DNA from: an uncultured Ruminiclostridium sp.
Lineage (GTDB): Bacteria > Bacillota > Clostridia > Oscillospirales > Ruminococcaceae
Direction: 5' to 3'
Length of the DNA stretch: 23,548 nucleotides
Assembly (NCBI GenBank): GCA_934490165.1
Contig: CAKSTB010000028.1
Span: 1-23,548 of the forward strand
Part shown: positions 1 to 8,675 of the stretch, piece after piece
Layout of the letters: every line of letters starts with the position of its first letter
How positions within the stretch are numbered: position 1 is the stretch's first letter
Notes under the pieces: model-generated
The model's database searches: none
What the model was told of the DNA's origin: nothing
Seen by the model: the letters and a program-made list of their open reading frames with translations, nothing else
Translations under genes and position numbers: made by a program

Positions 1-48
1 TACCTTAAGTACCTCTGTTTTCGTGCCCTCTCGTTTGAGTGCTTGTCT

Positions 49-77
49 ATTATATCACGCTTTTCGTGCTTTGTCAA
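49..77 (-). promoter_or_regulatory. Consensus sigma70 promoter reading out of the left edge
   Basis: On the minus strand there is a perfect -35 TTGACA (72-77) and a perfect -10 TATAAT (49-54), 17 bp apart. Transcription would begin near position 42 and leave the window leftwards. The ~42 nt of leader inside the window contains no start codon in a good context, so the gene it serves lies beyond the edge. Seen directly; the gene served is unknown. Confidence 0.8.
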
Positions 78-96
78 CACATTTTTCATTTAAATG

Positions 97-139
97 TTGC
101 ACAAATGGATTTTATTCATTATATTCCGCTATTGTGCAA
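97..139. repeat. Inverted repeat upstream of the left-edge promoter
   Basis: The 8-bp arms TTGCACAA (97-104) and TTGTGCAA (132-139) are exact inverted copies separated by 27 bp. They begin about 20 bp upstream of the -35 box of the leftward promoter. This could be a pair of operator half-sites or a chance AT-rich palindrome. Otherwise positions 1-259 show no supported gene. Confidence 0.35.
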
Positions 140-259
140 AATGTTAACAACCACAATATGCAGTTTTTTGTTCTCAATATCTAGTTCTCAACATATGCCG
201 ACAACTGTGTTGAAAGCCTGCTCGGTTTTTTATCATATACCTACACTAGCGAAAAAATC

Positions 260-709
260 TTACTTTTCGTCGTTCAGCTCTGATATAATTCTTACAAAGC
301 TGTCTATATCATTAAAGTCACGATAGACCGATGCAAACCTTATGTAAGCAACCTTATCAATATCCTTAAGTCTGCGGAGCACAAGCTCTCCTATTTCATC
401 GGAAGTAACCTCGCGTCTGAACTGATTTTTCAGCTCCTGCACAATATCCTCGACCATCTTTTCAAGATCTTCTATCTGTACAGGACGTTTTACCGTAGCT
501 CTCGCAAGTCTGTTGATCAGCTTGTCGCGGTCAAACGGCTCTATAGTGTTATCTTTTTTTACAACCATAAGCGGTATTGTTTCCACCATCTCATAGGTAG
601 TAAAACGGCACTTGCAAGACAGACATTCACGTCTTCTGCGAATTTTATTGTCCGCAGGTCTGCTGTCAATTACCTTGCTGTCCTCATATCCGCATTCAGG
701 GCATTTCAT
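260..709 (-). CDS. nrdR: Transcriptional repressor NrdR
   Basis: NrdR represses ribonucleotide reductase operons by binding NrdR boxes; its ATP-cone senses ATP/dATP. The protein is 149 residues, the usual family length. The N-terminal zinc ribbon is visible as C3-x2-C6 and C29-x2-C32, followed by the family-typical Arg-rich stretch and the CRFTTYE segment. The ATP-cone begins near residue 49 (VVKKDNTIEPFDRDKL) and ends with the conserved KVAYIRFASVYRDF stretch near residue 120. The ATG at 709 is preceded by a GAGGA ribosome-binding site, and a promoter lies just upstream at 749-777. It appears to be monocistronic; no strong terminator hairpin follows the stop. No reductase gene is in the window, and I could not identify a convincing NrdR-box pair. 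Family assignment is very secure. Confidence 0.97.
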   Translation of the reverse strand: MKCPECGYEDSKVIDSRPADNKIRRRRECLSCKCRFTTYEMVETIPLMVVKKDNTIEPFDRDKLINRLARATVKRPVQIEDLEKMVEDIVQELKNQFRREVTSDEIGELVLRRLKDIDKVAYIRFASVYRDFNDIDSFVRIISELNDEK

Positions 710-748
710 ACGAATTCCTCGCTTTCGCTCTTTCCTTGGTATTTATGT

Positions 749-777
749 ATTTTAACACATTTTATGCCTTATTTCAA
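749..777 (-). promoter_or_regulatory. nrdR promoter
   Basis: Minus-strand -35 TTGAAA (772-777) and -10 TAAAAT (749-754) are spaced by 17 bp, about 40 bp upstream of the nrdR start codon. It lies in the short gap between nrdR and the isomerase-like gene, so nrdR can be expressed independently. Confidence 0.65.
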
Positions 778-790
778 GCTTTTTCCGCGG

Positions 791-1588
791 TTAAATTCCC
801 GTTTTATACTTATCATAAAGCTTTTGCACATTATTTGCACATACCGCAAGCTCATCATAGCTCTTATAATTCTCGCGGTACAGCTCTACTATCATAGCAT
901 TATCATAGGAGATTTTATCAAGCTCTTTGAACAGGAGATTAAAATCAAAGCTTCCCTTTCCTATCGGCAGACAATCACAGCTCCCGTCACCGTCACTGAC
1001 GTGCATATGTACGACCTTATTCCCGATTATGTCAAGCAGTCTGAACGGATCCACGTTACTTCTTCTCGCCTGCTTCAGGTCAACCACAAACCTTACCTCG
1101 TCACCGAGCTGTGCAATCATATCTTCGATAAACTTCACGCTGCTGCTTTTGCAGTAGCATATATTCTCCTGCGCGACCGTAACGCCGAATTCCTTTGCCG
1201 TGCGGTACAGCCTCAGATATCGCTCCATATATCTCTCATTGGGGACTTTGGAGCTGAGCATCGCGCCGTGAAGAACGAACACTTTTACCCCGAGCTCCTC
1301 CATCACCTCAAAATATCTCTTATAAATATCTATAAGATACTCGGTTCTTCTGGGATAATCGCCGAACAGGAACAGTGTTTCCATAGGTGACGAAAACGGA
1401 TGCATTGACTTTACGCTTATCCCGTATTCGCCGATAATTCTTCTCAGCTCGACAAGTACCTGTCCTTCAAGCTCGTCAACCGAGTTTATGAATATCTCGA
1501 CATTTTTCACACCGCGCTTTGCAAGCTCATAAAGCGCCTTTTCCGTTTCAAGCGGGTATAGACAAGCCGTTGACACGCCGATATCCAT
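791..1588 (-). CDS. Sugar phosphate isomerase/epimerase-like TIM-barrel protein
   Basis: A 265-residue protein of the xylose-isomerase-like TIM-barrel (AP endonuclease 2) superfamily. Members isomerise or epimerise sugars and inositols or act on abasic DNA, normally with a divalent metal. Candidate metal ligands sit where the fold expects them: E141 (in VAQEN), D170 (in VVDLK), H196/D199 (in HMHVSD) and E235 (in IVELY). The position three residues after D170 is Gln173, where many relatives have His, so the metal site may be altered. The start at 1588 has an AAGGAAG site 8 nt upstream. It begins 20 bp after the YfhO-family gene ends, with no terminator between, so the two are probably one transcript. 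Substrate cannot be inferred; a role in envelope sugar metabolism is only a guess from that neighbour. Confidence 0.8.
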   Translation of the reverse strand: MDIGVSTACLYPLETEKALYELAKRGVKNVEIFINSVDELEGQVLVELRRIIGEYGISVKSMHPFSSPMETLFLFGDYPRRTEYLIDIYKRYFEVMEELGVKVFVLHGAMLSSKVPNERYMERYLRLYRTAKEFGVTVAQENICYCKSSSVKFIEDMIAQLGDEVRFVVDLKQARRSNVDPFRLLDIIGNKVVHMHVSDGDGSCDCLPIGKGSFDFNLLFKELDKISYDNAMIVELYRENYKSYDELAVCANNVQKLYDKYKTGI

Positions 1589-1608
1589 TTTCGTTACTTC
1601 CTTTCAGA

Positions 1609-4350
1609 TTATTGATTTACAGTTGCATATATATTACCGATTACCGAGATTATAAGCGGCAGAATATAAACCGCAAGCAGAACACCGCAAATAAGCACAT
1701 ACACGCCTATTCTGGATATGCCCTCAACCTTCCAGTATACAGCTTCAAGCTTTCTGCGGAATATTACATACAGCGCGAGCGCGACAAGCCCGCCTACAGT
1801 CAATATGCCGCCTTCCTTAAGCCCCTTTGGCAGAAAGCTAACCGCTATGTCGTTATGTCCCTCATCGAGCTTTATCGCCATAAATCCTGTCATACAGCGA
1901 TATATCTCCGCCTTGCTTCCGTTCACCGTAGCCGAAAAACCGCTGTCATAAGGCACTGAAAGGAACAGCCACTGTCCGTCCTTATCCGCTTCTACCGTAC
2001 CGCTTATATTTCCGCCGTCAACAGTCAGGTCGGCTGTTTTTGTCCTGCTTATAGCTTTTTCAAGCTTATCATGCGACAGCCCTATAATGCCGAAGCTCGA
2101 GCAATATGTGTTTGTATTGATATCAACATCAATGCTTACACTCTCATTCTCAAATGTGCCGAGATACAGCAGTCCGTTGGAATCCTGTCCCGGGAACGAC
2201 AAATCGGTTTTGATTCCATTGACATATATAGCGAACGAGCCGTTGATGTGCTCCTTGATGTTGCGTGTAACGAGATCGAAACAATCAAAATACAGCGACT
2301 GTTTATCGTCTATTTTCAGCTTGTAGCTGAGTGTTGCGGTTCTGACATCGCTTTTAGGTGTAAAATAATACATTCCGTCGCGGTAAGTATACCTGACATT
2401 CTTTTCTCCGGTATGCTCATATTTCGTAAACAGCAGATCGTTACCTGTATTCAGCAGATTTCCCGCAAAATACTCCTGTATAATCATGCGTTCAGCAGAA
2501 GGAAGCTCCTCACACTTTGACAGATCGCTGTCGGTCACTATACCGAGCGGCAGGTAAAATTCACTCTCATATATAGAATAGTTCCTGTCGCGATATATAA
2601 CAGGCTCTCTTGCGCTGAATTTCTCCACATAATACTTGATATTCATCACCGCGTCGGTAAGCTCTGTGCCGCCGTTGCCTGTGACCTCCATCCAGTACGA
2701 AGAATAGCCGAGCCGCTTCATAGCATACATATAGTGCTCTGAAGTAAGCGACGTATAGTGCGCTATAGTCGGATATCCGAGCCCACCTATAAGATTTGCG
2801 TCAAAATATTTCTTAGGCCATTGAGCAAGCTTCACCCTGTAGAAATCATCATCGTCCTGAGGGATCTTGCCTGCAAGCTCCATAGCATTGTTGTATTTTA
2901 CAGGTGTGTATGCCGCCGCTCCGATATACACATTCGCGTTAAATACGCATTCCGCCGCAACAATTACCGCAAGAACTATCCCGACAGACCTGAACGACAG
3001 CTTTCTGAATACTCCGAACGCCATAGTAACAACATACAGCGCTGTAAATACGCAGAAAATGATAATCAGCAGGCAGAATGATTCCGCACTTCCCCACAAC
3101 GTTGAAACGTATGAGTCAAGACCATTTTTAAACCTGTAATAATACCATACCGTAAATCCGAAGAATGCAACGCTCGGCACGAGTACACCTATAAGATATC
3201 CTTTTTTGCTTCTTTCGGCGTAATCTCCGGGCTTTGCGTGCGACAGCTTGACAGCGGCATACGTCAGCATCATAAGCGTGGTCATATAGCCGTATCTCAT
3301 CGGGAACGCCATATAGTCGCCGGTATGCCACATCTTATTTATCGGTTCAAAAACCACCGGCAGCAGCATAAGAAATGCCATAACGGCATAAAACCTGCTG
3401 TTCTTGCTTTTTTTGCGCAGAAAATACACAATAAACGCCGCAACGGAAAATCCCGTGCAGAATATCAGCGGCAGGTTTGTATATATGCCGGAGAATATGG
3501 TGGATTTAAACAATCCTTGGATTACATTCGCGCCTCTCGCCGATGAAAGATACTGTATAAAGCTCGGCAGCCATACAACCGCGGATATAAGCGCGGCGAT
3601 CGCACAACCGAGTATAAACCTCGGCGCTATGCCGTTTACTCCGCCCTTTTTTCTGTTGAAAAACAGATAAACGCCGAAAAACAGTATCGTGAACAGCACC
3701 ACCATATAGCTCAGGTAGTAGTTGAGCACCAGCATTCCGACAAGGCAGAATATAAGTCCGCCTATGCGTTTGCGCTTTATAAGCGAGTTGAACGCTATCA
3801 GCAACAGCGGGAAGAAATACATTACATCAAGCCATACCGTATTCTGATAGAACAGCATGGAATATCCGCTGAACGCATACATCACGCTGAACAGCGCCGA
3901 GTAAACGACATCAAGCTTCTTATGACAGGTGCGGAAATACGCATTTGCCGTGATCGCACAGACAGCCATCTTCATAAGCGTCATAATGTTCATAAAGACC
4001 ATCATATCCGCTTTGTTCACAAATACTACGAGAAGCGAAAACGGGCTTGATATAAAGAACAGGAAAACACCGAGAAAATTCATTCCGCCGGCATTCTGCC
4101 AATTGAACAGAAAGTCGCCCTTTCCCTCAAGTATATCCTTAAAATCCAGTAACAGCGGCAGTACCTGCTGATGCATATCGCACCATGCAAGTGTTTTGTC
4201 GCCGAACGGATACAGTCCGTTGCCCGCAAATACCACAAGCCCTATTATAATAACGGCTATCGGAGGTATTATAAGCGTGAGCCACAGCTTCGGACTGTGT
4301 ATGACAGTATTAAAATGTGTTGTAATTTTTTTGATAATATCTCTTTTCAA
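1609..4350 (-). CDS. YfhO family polytopic membrane protein
   Basis: A 913-residue integral membrane protein resembling the YfhO family, whose Bacillus member is linked to lipoteichoic acid glycosylation, probably as a GT-C-like lipid-linked sugar transferase. The N-terminal ~480 residues contain about a dozen hydrophobic helices. After helix 1 comes a polar loop with the family-typical pattern of Asp, His-Gln and Trp-Gln-Asn residues (roughly residues 50-90, including WCDMHQQVLPLL). A large extracytoplasmic region covers about 480-850, and two C-terminal helices end the protein. The start is TTG: the sequence GGAGG lies 5 nt upstream, whereas the ATG inside that spacer runs straight into TGA. 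It is followed after 20 bp by the TIM-barrel gene and preceded by the secF terminator. Exact donor and acceptor are unknown. Confidence 0.85.
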   Translation of the reverse strand: MKRDIIKKITTHFNTVIHSPKLWLTLIIPPIAVIIIGLVVFAGNGLYPFGDKTLAWCDMHQQVLPLLLDFKDILEGKGDFLFNWQNAGGMNFLGVFLFFISSPFSLLVVFVNKADMMVFMNIMTLMKMAVCAITANAYFRTCHKKLDVVYSALFSVMYAFSGYSMLFYQNTVWLDVMYFFPLLLIAFNSLIKRKRIGGLIFCLVGMLVLNYYLSYMVVLFTILFFGVYLFFNRKKGGVNGIAPRFILGCAIAALISAVVWLPSFIQYLSSARGANVIQGLFKSTIFSGIYTNLPLIFCTGFSVAAFIVYFLRKKSKNSRFYAVMAFLMLLPVVFEPINKMWHTGDYMAFPMRYGYMTTLMMLTYAAVKLSHAKPGDYAERSKKGYLIGVLVPSVAFFGFTVWYYYRFKNGLDSYVSTLWGSAESFCLLIIIFCVFTALYVVTMAFGVFRKLSFRSVGIVLAVIVAAECVFNANVYIGAAAYTPVKYNNAMELAGKIPQDDDDFYRVKLAQWPKKYFDANLIGGLGYPTIAHYTSLTSEHYMYAMKRLGYSSYWMEVTGNGGTELTDAVMNIKYYVEKFSAREPVIYRDRNYSIYESEFYLPLGIVTDSDLSKCEELPSAERMIIQEYFAGNLLNTGNDLLFTKYEHTGEKNVRYTYRDGMYYFTPKSDVRTATLSYKLKIDDKQSLYFDCFDLVTRNIKEHINGSFAIYVNGIKTDLSFPGQDSNGLLYLGTFENESVSIDVDINTNTYCSSFGIIGLSHDKLEKAISRTKTADLTVDGGNISGTVEADKDGQWLFLSVPYDSGFSATVNGSKAEIYRCMTGFMAIKLDEGHNDIAVSFLPKGLKEGGILTVGGLVALALYVIFRRKLEAVYWKVEGISRIGVYVLICGVLLAVYILPLIISVIGNIYATVNQ

Positions 4351-4418
4351 AACATCCTCCGGGAATATATATTTTCTCTCCCATTTGGTATTTTTAACTG
4401 AATATCCGGTTTAAATTC

Positions 4419-4454
4419 AAAAGCCGCAAAGGACTAATGTACTGTGCGGCTTTT
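4419..4454 (-). terminator. Terminator downstream of secDF
   Basis: A 10-bp perfect stem (AAAAGCCGCA at 4419-4428 with TGCGGCTTTT at 4445-4454) closes a 16-nt loop 30 bp after the secF stop. The T-tract on the minus strand is short (TTTT, then GAATTT), so termination may be partial; the structure is nearly symmetric and could act on both strands. Confidence 0.7.
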
Positions 4455-4484
4455 AATATCGATTGAGTTACAAGCCGAAGGTGA

Positions 4485-5498
4485 TCACACCATAAGCTTC
4501 TTTGCGTCTATCGCTGTGTTTGAAGCAAGATTTTTTGTATCTTTCTTATCATCGCTCTTTCCGGAATTTGTATAGTTCTTGCCGTGCTTTTCCTGCCAGA
4601 GCACCCATAAGGGACCCGAGATGCACAGTGAAGAATACGTACCGCAGATAAGACCTGCCATCATAGGGATAGCAAATGTCATTATCGAAGTAACGCCGCA
4701 GATAGCGCATACAACGCAGATAGCAAGAACTGCGAAAGCAGTTGTGACCGTTGTGTTTACAGAACGTGTTATCGACTGAGTAATACTCATGTTGACAAGC
4801 TCTTTAAGTGAAAGCGAGTTGCCGTAAAGGTTACGATTTTCTCTGATACGGTCATATACAACGATGGTATTGTTGATCGAGTTACCGAGTACGGTAAGTA
4901 CGACCGCCATAAAGTTTGCGTCGATCGGGAAACGGCAGAATACAAATACCGCATAAACCATAATACAGTCATGTACGAGCGCAACCAGCGCAAACACACC
5001 GGCTGAAAGACCGCCGATCTTCTTGAATCTGAATGCTATATAGATAACAAGCAGAATGAATGAGAACAGTACCGCAACAAGGCACTTCAGGAAGAACTCG
5101 GTACCCGATGTGGGGTTAACGTCCTGGCTGTTTACAAGTGCAAGCTCGTTATCCTTAAAGGACTCCTGAAGCTTATCCGATAAAGCCGTCTGCTTATCAG
5201 CCGTAAGACCTTCTGTAGACGAGAACGAGATCTCAACGGTTTCAAGTGTGCTGTTCATTGAAGAACCCGTTGTAACGGTAACCGCACCGTAATTTTCGCC
5301 CTCAACTACCTTCTTTACAGCATTTGTATCGATCTCTCCGGTATAGCTGTATGTCAGCATTGTACCGCCCTTGAACTCGATAGCCATCTGTACACCGAAA
5401 ATGCAGTTGAATATAATTGTAATAACCACGATCACTATCGGTATAGCAAAGAGTATTTTTCTCTTGCCGATAAAGTCAATTACTTTTTTGTTGTTCAT
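4485..5498 (-). CDS. secF: Protein translocase subunit SecF
   Basis: SecF works with SecD as the proton-driven accessory complex that pulls preproteins out of the SecYEG channel on the outer face of the membrane. The 337-residue protein has TM1 at about residues 14-34, the conserved AIEFKGGTMLTY segment (~38-49), a periplasmic-type P1 domain, and five C-terminal helices. The NSINNTIVVYDRIREN motif (~206-221) corresponds to the conserved helix-4 region of SecF. The start codon overlaps the secD stop by four bases (ATGA), so the two are translationally coupled. A terminator follows, making secD-secF a discrete unit. Length and motifs are normal for the family. Confidence 0.96.
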   Translation of the reverse strand: MNNKKVIDFIGKRKILFAIPIVIVVITIIFNCIFGVQMAIEFKGGTMLTYSYTGEIDTNAVKKVVEGENYGAVTVTTGSSMNSTLETVEISFSSTEGLTADKQTALSDKLQESFKDNELALVNSQDVNPTSGTEFFLKCLVAVLFSFILLVIYIAFRFKKIGGLSAGVFALVALVHDCIMVYAVFVFCRFPIDANFMAVVLTVLGNSINNTIVVYDRIRENRNLYGNSLSLKELVNMSITQSITRSVNTTVTTAFAVLAICVVCAICGVTSIMTFAIPMMAGLICGTYSSLCISGPLWVLWQEKHGKNYTNSGKSDDKKDTKNLASNTAIDAKKLMV

Positions 5499-6961
5499 TT
5501 CGAAGCACCGCCTTCCGTTGCTGCTGCCTTTTCAGCGGCACGCTTCTTGGCAGACTTTCCGCCGTAGAGAACAGGATTTCTGAATATCTTGAATCTGGAA
5601 AGCGACATTGTCATAAGTCTTGTCGCAAATATACCAAACAGGAAGTTCAGTATAACACCGACCATCAGAGTATAACCGAACGAGTAGATAGTACCCTCCG
5701 TCGAAGCACCGAACATGAAGAATACGGGCTTCAGTATAGTAGACGCAAGGCTGTCGGGAGTACCGAACGCGCCCATAAGTATTATGGCAACGATGATCAT
5801 TGTTATGTTACCGTCAAATACCGCGCTGAACGCTCTCTTATAGCCTGTTGCGATCGCCGTATCTATCGTCTTGCCGCTGTTTATCTCTTCCTTGATACGC
5901 TCACCTGTGATTACGTTTGCGTCAACGCCCATACCTACCGCAAGGATAATACCTGCGATACCGGGTATCGTCAGCGTAAAGCTGTTTGAGAACGGGAAGA
6001 AGCCTGTTATGGCGCAGAATGTACCTGCAACCTGTCCGATAAGACCGATAACGGCAACTACACCGGGCAGTCTGTACAACGATATCATAAATACCATTAT
6101 AAGTGCAAATGCGATAACGCCTGCGATAGCCATAGCGTCACGCGCACCTGTACCGAGCGTGGGTGAGATCGTATTGAAGCTTGATGTTTCAAGCTTGAAA
6201 GGAAGCGCACCGCCGTTTATCTGATCGGCAAGCTCCTTCGCTTCATCAGCCGTGAAGTTACCGCTTATAGTAGCCTCGCCGCCGCTGATCTCTTCATTTA
6301 CGGTAGCCGTTGATATGCACTTGTCGTCCATATATGTGGAAATATAGCCCTTCGGAGAAGTAGATGAGAGCTTCTTTGTAGCCTCTGCAAACTTTTCCTT
6401 GCCGCTGTCTTTCAGCTTCAGCGACACCATATACTCATATTCCTTACTGTTTCCGTTCTTGAGCTGATATACGGCAGAAGCCTTCTCAACGTCCGAGCCG
6501 GAAATTACAAGCGGAAGATCCTCATATGTCTGACCGTCTGAAAGATCTCTTTCAGAGCCCTCTCTGAATGTAAGCAGAGCCGTAGCGCCGAGCTCCTTTA
6601 CGGCCGCCTCGGGATCAAAGCTGTCGTCCTCTGCCTGCCACGGGAAACGAACGATTATCTTGTCGTTGCCGTAGTCAACATAGACCTCATAGTCCGTTAT
6701 GTTGTTCGCAACAAGTCTTGTTTCAACAATAGACTTTGCCGCATCGACCTCTTCATCGGTCGCATCGTAGTCCGACGGTGATGTAAATGTTACGTCAACA
6801 CCGCCTCTGATATCAATACCCCAACGAATATCACTGACGCCTCTTATTACAGTTGTCGTGAAATCGCCGTACTGGGTATGAACACCGAAAAATACTATGC
6901 CTGTAAATGCCAGTATAACTGCCAGCACTATAAAGAATACAGGCTTTGCTACTCTTTTCAA
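5495..6961 (-). CDS. secD: Protein translocase subunit SecD
   Basis: SecD of the SecDF export motor. It has TM1 near the N-terminus, the conserved GIDIRGGVDVTF segment, a large extracytoplasmic domain rich in short beta motifs, and five C-terminal helices including GVDANVITGERIKEE, the SecD signature containing the Asp used in proton transport. I prefer the TTG at 6961 (488 residues, beginning MKRVAKPVFF) because GGAG lies 8 nt upstream and the N-terminus then matches family length. A GTG at 6970 and one at 6991 are alternatives, the latter having almost no spacing from its purine tract. A promoter lies at 7017-7045 and secF overlaps the 3' end. No yajC is adjacent; purB lies upstream. Confidence 0.95.
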   Translation of the reverse strand: MKRVAKPVFFIVLAVILAFTGIVFFGVHTQYGDFTTTVIRGVSDIRWGIDIRGGVDVTFTSPSDYDATDEEVDAAKSIVETRLVANNITDYEVYVDYGNDKIIVRFPWQAEDDSFDPEAAVKELGATALLTFREGSERDLSDGQTYEDLPLVISGSDVEKASAVYQLKNGNSKEYEYMVSLKLKDSGKEKFAEATKKLSSTSPKGYISTYMDDKCISTATVNEEISGGEATISGNFTADEAKELADQINGGALPFKLETSSFNTISPTLGTGARDAMAIAGVIAFALIMVFMISLYRLPGVVAVIGLIGQVAGTFCAITGFFPFSNSFTLTIPGIAGIILAVGMGVDANVITGERIKEEINSGKTIDTAIATGYKRAFSAVFDGNITMIIVAIILMGAFGTPDSLASTILKPVFFMFGASTEGTIYSFGYTLMVGVILNFLFGIFATRLMTMSLSRFKIFRNPVLYGGKSAKKRAAEKAAATEGGASK

Positions 6962-7016
6962 ATGTTTCACTCCGTTTCTGTGCCTCAGCACATCCTGTTA
7001 ATTTATACATTATAAT

Positions 7017-7045
7017 ATTATACTATAACAATTTCCATTAGTCAA
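7017..7045 (-). promoter_or_regulatory. secDF promoter
   Basis: Minus-strand -35 TTGACT (7040-7045) and a perfect -10 TATAAT (7017-7022) are separated by 17 bp, in the 113-bp gap between purB and secD. The 17-bp palindrome GAAATTTCGCAAATTTC (7046-7062) directly abuts the -35 and is a possible operator. Confidence 0.75.
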
Positions 7046-7074
7046 GAAATTTCGCAAATTTCACAATAGAATTA

Positions 7075-8514
7075 TTATACAGAAAGCTCAGCGGTTTCTC
7101 CGAGCACATCCTTATTCTTTTCAAGAATAGGCTTTACGCACTTATCAAGGAACGCAGTTACCTGGCTTGCGCTTCTGCCGGTATAGTTCTCGGGAACGAG
7201 CTTTTCCATAATAGCTTCCTTGGTCGTCATAAAGTCGGGATCTGCGGCAATTCTGTCAACGAGGTCGTTTTCTCCGCCCTCTTCCTTTATTACCTTACCC
7301 GCGGCAATGCTGTGCAGTCTTATCTTTTCGTGAAGCTCCTGTCTGTTTCCGCCCTTCATAACAGCGTCCATCATTATGTTCTCTGTTGCCATGAAAGGAA
7401 GCTCCTTCATAACTCTTGCACGGATAACCTTGGGATAAACCACAATGCCCTTTGTTATATTGAGCATGATGTTCAGTATCGCGTCTGTCGCAAGGAAAGC
7501 CTCGGCAACAGCTATACGCTTGTTGGCGCTGTCGTCAAGCGTTCTTTCGAACCACTGCGTACCTGCCGTGAACGCGGGGTTGAGCGTATCTATCATTACA
7601 TATCTTGAAAGTGATGTGATCCTCTCCGCTCTCATCGGGTTTCTCTTATAAGGCATAGCGGACGAGCCTATCTGGTTCTTCTCAAACGGCTCTTCCATCT
7701 CCTTGAAGTTTGCAAGGATACGCAGGTCATTTGAGAACTTCGAGCAGCTCTGAGCGATACCGCCGAGCACATTCACTATTCTGCTGTCGACCTTTCTTGA
7801 GTATGTCTGACCGCTTACGGGAACGCACTCCTTGAAGCCCATTTCCTCCGCTATCATCTGTTCGAGCTTGTCTATCTTCTCCTCGTCACCGTGGAAAAGC
7901 TCCATAAAGCTTGCCTGTGTACCGGTAGTGCCCTTCTGACCTAGGAGCTTGAGATTTCCCATCTGAAATTCAAGATCCTCAAGATCCATAAGCAGTTCGT
8001 TCATCCACAATGTAGCACGCTTGCCGACAGTAGTCAGCTGAGCAGGTTGTAAATGTGTATACGCAAGGCAGGGCATATCCTTGTACTTATCCGCAAAAGC
8101 CGCAAAGTTTGCAATGACATTCACAAGCTTTCTGTGTACTATCTTCATAGCGTCACGCATTACGATAACGTCAGTGTTATCACCGACATAACAGCTTGTA
8201 GCGCCGAGGTGAATAATACCCTCTGCCTTGGGGCAGCACTTTCCGTATGTGTGAACGTGTGCCATAACATCGTGGCGGAGCTTCTTCTCCTCTTCGGCGG
8301 CATAATCAAAATCAATATCATCAATATGTGCCGCAAGCTCATCTACCTTTTCCTGTGTCACCTGCTCAAGACCGAGCTTCATCTCGGCTCTGGCAAGAGC
8401 TACCCACAGTCTGCGGAATGTAGAAAACTTTTTCTGAGCCGAGAATGTAAACTGCATTTCTTCACTTGCGTATCTCGTACAGAAAGGGCTTTCGTAAGTT
8501 TCGTAGTTTGTCAT
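7075..8514 (-). CDS. purB: Adenylosuccinate lyase, long (human-like) form
   Basis: PurB cleaves fumarate from SAICAR and from adenylosuccinate in purine synthesis. The 479-residue protein has the fumarase/aspartase superfamily signature GSSAMPYKRNP (283-293), including the catalytic serine region, and the general-acid His154 in YTHLQPAQLTT. HDVMAHVHTYG (81-91) and GATSCYVGDNTD (104-115) form the other active-site loops. The sequence resembles human ADSL much more than the ~430-residue Bacillus PurB, as recalled from known sequences. The ATG at 8514 is chosen because it begins the conserved domain and follows an AAGGA tract, though spacing is long (~13 nt). It has its own promoter at 8605-8633 and no convincing terminator before the secD promoter. 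Confidence 0.96.
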   Translation of the reverse strand: MTNYETYESPFCTRYASEEMQFTFSAQKKFSTFRRLWVALARAEMKLGLEQVTQEKVDELAAHIDDIDFDYAAEEEKKLRHDVMAHVHTYGKCCPKAEGIIHLGATSCYVGDNTDVIVMRDAMKIVHRKLVNVIANFAAFADKYKDMPCLAYTHLQPAQLTTVGKRATLWMNELLMDLEDLEFQMGNLKLLGQKGTTGTQASFMELFHGDEEKIDKLEQMIAEEMGFKECVPVSGQTYSRKVDSRIVNVLGGIAQSCSKFSNDLRILANFKEMEEPFEKNQIGSSAMPYKRNPMRAERITSLSRYVMIDTLNPAFTAGTQWFERTLDDSANKRIAVAEAFLATDAILNIMLNITKGIVVYPKVIRARVMKELPFMATENIMMDAVMKGGNRQELHEKIRLHSIAAGKVIKEEGGENDLVDRIAADPDFMTTKEAIMEKLVPENYTGRSASQVTAFLDKCVKPILEKNKDVLGETAELSV

Positions 8515-8604
8515 TATAAGTAACCGTCCTTTTCATCGGATTTTTAACTTTCCTTGTATCGGCTGTCCCGTAACCGAATTACCGCGCATACCGACACATT
8601 ATAT

Positions 8605-8633
8605 ATTGTACCACAGTTTGTCCCCGTTCGCAA
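8605..8633 (-). promoter_or_regulatory. purB promoter
   Basis: Minus-strand -35 TTGCGA (8628-8633) and -10 TACAAT (8605-8610) with a 17-bp spacer. The ~80-nt leader to purB contains short complementary GC-rich segments, but I do not recognise a purine riboswitch in it. Confidence 0.6.
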
Positions 8634-8675
8634 TAGCAAACATCACTTTTTCTGAAAACTCATATTTCGCGTTAA

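Noticed and set aside
180..255. Possible NrdR boxes (CAATATCTAGTT and TACACTAG fragments)
   Set aside because: Neither matches the 16-bp consensus well and the pair spacing expected for NrdR boxes is not met.
39..326. Plus-strand 95-codon frame at the left end
   Set aside because: It overlaps nrdR antisense and an outgoing promoter, and has no ribosome-binding site or recognisable sequence.
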